NCBI GenBank assembly: GCA_002359825.1
Contig: DENY01000083.1
Location: 35,615-44,608 of the forward strand
From: Bacteroidales bacterium UBA2632
GTDB lineage: Bacteria; Bacteroidota; Bacteroidia; Bacteroidales; Dysgonomonadaceae
Reading direction: 5' to 3'
Length of the DNA: 8,994 nucleotides
How positions within the stretch are numbered: the stretch's first letter is position 1; each line of letters starts with the position of its first letter. Both the position numbers and the translations under genes were made by a program. Positions 6,776 through 8,994 of this stretch are shown here, piece by piece. The notes under the pieces are model-generated. The model saw only the letters and a program-made list of their open reading frames with translations, searched no databases and was not told the origin of the DNA.

Positions 6776-6797
6776 GGATTTATGTGTAATCCATTTT
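6776..6797 (+). terminator. Weak terminator-like stem with T5 on the plus strand
   Basis: GGATT (6776-6780) pairs with AATCC (6788-6792) around a 7-base loop, and the plus strand then reads A-TTTTT. The form is that of a small intrinsic terminator, but the stem is only five pairs and no gene ends upstream on this strand. It would make sense only if a short plus-strand RNA started near 6700; no promoter match supports that. Confidence 0.15.
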
Positions 6798-6872
6798 TAT
6801 CTCGAAAGGTTAATATATTTATACCACAGATTATCTCTACAGATCCATTATCATATTTCATCACACACATAG

Positions 6873-6907
6873 GACTTATGACTTATGACTTACAACTTAC
6901 GACTTTT
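6873..6907 (+). repeat. Heptanucleotide tandem repeat, unit GACTTAY
   Basis: Five consecutive 7-base units: GACTTAT, GACTTAT, GACTTAC, AACTTAC, GACTTTT. The first three are exact apart from the last base, and the fourth and fifth are degenerate. It lies in the divergent intergenic region, 219 bases before the plus-strand lipoprotein gene. Confidence 0.8.
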
Positions 6908-7020
6908 CCTCTCTTGTCTTTTTGAACATAAATAACCCAATAGTGGTTTTACTATACGAACTTCAAAATAGCAACAAGCTATCTATTATTGTTAATTACC
7001 CTCAAACAACTACCCAATTG

Positions 7021-7032
7021 CTACAATTGTAG
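7021..7032. promoter_or_regulatory. 12-base palindrome by the -33 region (possible operator)
   Basis: CTACAATTGTAG is a perfect palindrome; its CAATTG core also occurs as a direct copy 9 bases upstream (7015-7020). It ends 22 bases before the -7 element at 7055, so a protein bound here would touch the -33 region. A regulatory role is an inference from position. Confidence 0.3.
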
Positions 7033-7054
7033 TGTAGGACTGACATAAAATTAT

Positions 7055-7062
7055 TATTTTTG
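7055..7062 (+). promoter_or_regulatory. Candidate promoter of the 5'-nucleotidase locus, -7 element
   Basis: TATTTTTG matches the Bacteroidota -7 pattern TAnnTTTG exactly. No good TTTG is found 19-21 bases upstream; the nearest TTG is 25 bases away, in the palindrome at 7021-7032. The predicted start is near 7069, leaving a leader of about 57 bases. Confidence 0.4.
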
Positions 7063-7125
7063 AAGAACAATCGATTTTACTACTTAAAAACAAAAGAAAT
7101 AAACCACACTATTTGATTACAAATC

Positions 7126-7896
7126 ATGAAATATAAATGGATTTTATATACACTAACCACCCTCTTTGTTATTTCGTGCGGTAGTTACAAACAATCGGAC
7201 AGACAGTCACAAGAATACTCTATAGTAAATATATCGGGGCAGATTGTAGAGATGAACAGCGAACAAGGGACTAACGCCGAAATGCAAGCACTCGTTGATA
7301 AATACAAAGTGTCGTTAGACAAAGAGATGGACGAAGTAGTAGGAACATCCGCAGAGTTTATGCAAAAAGGCCGACCCGAAAGCTTACTCACCAATTTAAC
7401 TTCGGATATCATGCTACAATATGGCTCTAAACATTTTCCCAATGGAGCCGATGTTGCCATAATGAATGTGAATGGACACAGGGCTACTCTGCCTAAAGGA
7501 CAAATAACCCTGCGTAACTTATTTGAAATATATTCGTTCGACAATACCGTTTCATTTCTAGAAGTAAAAGGCGAAGATCTCACCAAAATATTTGAAGCAA
7601 ATGCGCGAATTGGTGGTGCAGGTATCTCTTCCAACGCAAGATTAAAAGTAAAAGATAGAAAACTAACAAGTGCCACATTGGATGGAAAACCAATAGACAA
7701 TGGTAAAATATACAACGTAGTCACCATCGACTATCTTGCCGATGGCAACGACAATATGAGTGCCTTTAAAGATGCAGTTTCGATAGTTGACAGCGGAATC
7801 ACGCTCCGTGATGTAGTAATTGACTATGTACGCAATCAAACAGCTGTAGGAAAGACCATCACATCAAAACTCGATGGTAGAATAACAATTGAATAA
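7126..7896 (+). CDS. Lipoprotein with stand-alone 5'-nucleotidase C-terminal (substrate-binding) domain
   Basis: A 256-residue exported lipoprotein. A short signal peptide ends in a lipobox VISC with the acylated cysteine at C18. No acidic cluster of the surface-export type follows it, so a periplasm-facing outer membrane location is likelier. Residues about 60-250 match the C-terminal domain of UshA/CD73-type nucleotidases: helix LLTNLTSDIM, then ADVAIMNVNGHR (108-119, the counterpart of NxGGxR), SFDNTV (137-142), V-KGEDLTKIFE, and DYLADGNDNMSAF (202-214). The motif GGDGF/Y is here GNDNM, so M211 stands where a stacking aromatic is common. No metallophosphatase domain is present; the next gene encodes that half, 10 bases downstream. 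Together they (256 and 275 residues) equal about one UshA. Alone it should not be catalytic. Confidence 0.85.
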   Translation: MKYKWILYTLTTLFVISCGSYKQSDRQSQEYSIVNISGQIVEMNSEQGTNAEMQALVDKYKVSLDKEMDEVVGTSAEFMQKGRPESLLTNLTSDIMLQYGSKHFPNGADVAIMNVNGHRATLPKGQITLRNLFEIYSFDNTVSFLEVKGEDLTKIFEANARIGGAGISSNARLKVKDRKLTSATLDGKPIDNGKIYNVVTIDYLADGNDNMSAFKDAVSIVDSGITLRDVVIDYVRNQTAVGKTITSKLDGRITIE

Positions 7897-7906
7897 AACT
7901 AAAGAT

Positions 7907-8734
7907 ATGAAACAATATTTCTTCACCCTTATAGTTCTCCTCAGCGTATCAATGGGTTTGCAGGCACAACACCTCATTTTATTGCACACCAATGACACAC
8001 ACAGCAGAATAGAACCCCTACCTGATACAGACAAGTATAATCCCAATCTAGGTGGGGTTGTAGCAAGAGCTGCCTATTTAGACAAAATGCGCAATGAAAA
8101 CGAAAACGTGCTTCTATTCGATGCAGGCGACTTTTTACAAGGCACTCCCTACTTCAACATGTTCAGAGGAGAAGTGGAAGTGGAAGCAATGAATTTACTC
8201 AAATATGATGCAGTCACGCTTGGCAATCATGAGTTTGACTACGGCATGGATGTATTGATAAACATCGTGAAGAAAGCCAAGTTCCCAATCGTAAGCACCA
8301 ACTATGATTTCTCTAAAACAGAAATAGCAGATATTATCAAACCCTACCACATTATCTATAAAGATGGTGTCAAAATAGGTGTAGTTGGTGCCAATGTTAG
8401 CCCTTATGGACTCATTGCATCGTCTCACTATGAGGGGATGAAGTTTTTGCCACCTACCGAAACCATAAACAAAACTGCTGCCATGCTACGCAACGAACTG
8501 AAATGCGACATGGTGGTGTGCTTGTCTCACCTGGGTATCAGAGACGAGTTGCAACTAGCGGAGAAGTCACGCAATGTTGATATAATCATTGGTGGACACA
8601 GTCACACATTTATGTCAAAACCTTCGATACGTAATAACTTGGATGGAAAAGAAGTGTTAGTTTTCCAAACCAATGGCAGAGGAGTATATGTAGGCCGTAT
8701 CGACGTAGAACTCGAAAAAACAAAGAAAAATTAA
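7907..8734 (+). CDS. Secreted metallophosphatase, stand-alone N-terminal domain of UshA-type 5'-nucleotidase
   Basis: A 275-residue exported calcineurin-like phosphoesterase; the full-length family removes phosphate from nucleotides or cleaves UDP-sugars and cyclic nucleotides in the periplasm. A signal peptide (1-20, ending LQA before Q21-H22) is followed by the complete di-metal centre: D30 and H32 in TNDTH, D75 in DAGDF, N107 and H108 in GNHEFD, H208 in SHLG, H231 and H233 in GGHSH. It ends at residue 275, right where the linker to the C-terminal domain begins in UshA. I use the ATG at 7907; a TTG at 7889 would add six residues, overlap the previous gene and spoil the signal peptide. It lies 10 bases after the gene for the C-terminal half, so the two are almost surely co-expressed. 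The exact substrate cannot be read from the sequence. Confidence 0.9.
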   Translation: MKQYFFTLIVLLSVSMGLQAQHLILLHTNDTHSRIEPLPDTDKYNPNLGGVVARAAYLDKMRNENENVLLFDAGDFLQGTPYFNMFRGEVEVEAMNLLKYDAVTLGNHEFDYGMDVLINIVKKAKFPIVSTNYDFSKTEIADIIKPYHIIYKDGVKIGVVGANVSPYGLIASSHYEGMKFLPPTETINKTAAMLRNELKCDMVVCLSHLGIRDELQLAEKSRNVDIIIGGHSHTFMSKPSIRNNLDGKEVLVFQTNGRGVYVGRIDVELEKTKKN

Positions 8735-8768
8735 CTCTACTAACAGAAACTTTCCGAGAACTTTTGAA

Positions 8769-8994
8769 ATGAAAATAACAACATTGTGGATTGGATTTAT
8801 ATTGTTGATACAAGCAGCAACAGCACAAATTCAACCTAATATATATAGAAAAGCCAATCAGGCAGAAATGAACAAGTGGGTAGATTCTGTCTATTCATCA
8901 TTGACCCAGAACGAACGGATTGGGCAACTCTTTATGGTCATTGCCAATACCCACGATACAGAAGCCAACAAAAAATTAATCAGTCGATACATCG
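8769..8994 (+). CDS. Glycoside hydrolase family 3 protein, beta-N-acetylglucosaminidase type, N-terminal fragment
   Basis: The first 75 codons are present; the gene continues beyond the right edge. The start MKITTLWIGF opens a signal peptide ending near ATA before Q20, so the protein is exported. The mature part includes WVDSVYSSLTQNERIGQLF (37-55), with the IGQLFM signature at the start of GH3 enzymes of the NagZ group. These remove N-acetylglucosamine from muropeptides or other glycans. In Bacteroidota such proteins are often about 1000 residues with a C-terminal serine beta-lactamase-like domain; that part is not visible here. The gene starts 34 bases after the metallophosphatase stop on the same strand, consistent with one transcription unit. 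The call rests on a short segment, and another GH3 specificity is possible. Confidence 0.75.
   Translation, partial: MKITTLWIGFILLIQAATAQIQPNIYRKANQAEMNKWVDSVYSSLTQNERIGQLFMVIANTHDTEANKKLISRYI

Larger units (their letters stand above)
6513..7125. other. Divergent intergenic region (613 bases) between tig and the 5'-nucleotidase locus
   Basis: No coding frame of note and no recognised RNA gene. From left to right it holds the tig leader and promoter (to 6656), an inverted repeat ATTGCA-ttcat-TGCAAT (6673-6689), a 9-bp inverted repeat (6724-6752), a GC-richer patch (about 6757-6777), a small stem GGATT/AATCC followed by ATTTTT (6776-6798), heptanucleotide repeats (6873-6907), a stem ATAGC/GCTAT (6968-6982), a palindrome (7021-7032) and a -7 element for the plus-strand genes (7055-7062). 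The middle, 6660-7020, is longer than two promoters need. Confidence 0.5.

Noticed and set aside
6873..6907. Heptamer repeats as a CRISPR array
   Set aside because: Units are only 7 bases, contiguous and without spacers, and no cas gene is near.
7185..7727. 180-codon open frame on the minus strand
   Set aside because: It is fully antisense to the nucleotidase C-terminal domain gene, whose family motifs are clear; the antisense protein shows no recognisable domain and is rich in Ser, Leu and Ile as expected of a shadow frame.
7889..7906. TTG start of the metallophosphatase overlapping the preceding gene by 8 bases
   Set aside because: The ATG at 7907 gives a clean signal peptide (MKQYFF...) without overlap; the extra MNKTKD lowers its quality and needs a rare start codon.

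Overview
The window looks like chromosomal DNA from a member of the Bacteroidales (phylum Bacteroidota). It is AT-rich. The RecQ has the long form with HRDC plus a C-terminal winged-helix extension, ClpX carries VGY where most bacteria have IGF, and the trigger factor has lost its FKBP motif. Promoter-like sites fit the Bacteroidota pattern TTTG-N19-TAnnTTTG rather than the sigma70 pattern of E. coli. The family cannot be fixed from the sequence alone.

Left and centre, all on the minus strand: a protein folding and quality-control cluster, tig (trigger factor) - clpP - clpX, is followed by recQ and then by the first 44 codons of dxs (1-deoxy-D-xylulose-5-phosphate synthase), cut by the window edge. 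The best promoter is in front of tig (about 6626-6656). A second candidate lies in the tig-clpP spacer, inside a long inverted repeat followed by a T-run. Trigger factor folds nascent chains at the ribosome, and ClpX unfolds substrates for the ClpP protease. RecQ and Dxs have no obvious functional link to them beyond co-orientation.

Right part, on the plus strand after a 613-base divergent intergenic region: a lipoprotein carrying only the C-terminal (substrate-binding) domain of the UshA-type 5'-nucleotidase, a secreted protein carrying only the N-terminal metallophosphatase domain, and the start of an exported glycoside hydrolase family 3 protein of the beta-N-acetylglucosaminidase type. 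Gaps of 10 and 34 bases suggest one transcription unit for envelope hydrolases.

I found no mobile element, CRISPR array, tRNA, rRNA or defence system, and no good candidate for a new multi-gene system. The points most worth a second look are local: a 27-bp in-frame tandem duplication at the start of mature ClpP, an acidic tail on trigger factor, the split and order-inverted nucleotidase, the long-range stem plus internal promoter between tig and clpP, a heptanucleotide repeat and inverted repeats in the divergent intergenic region, and a 29-codon small ORF between clpX and recQ.
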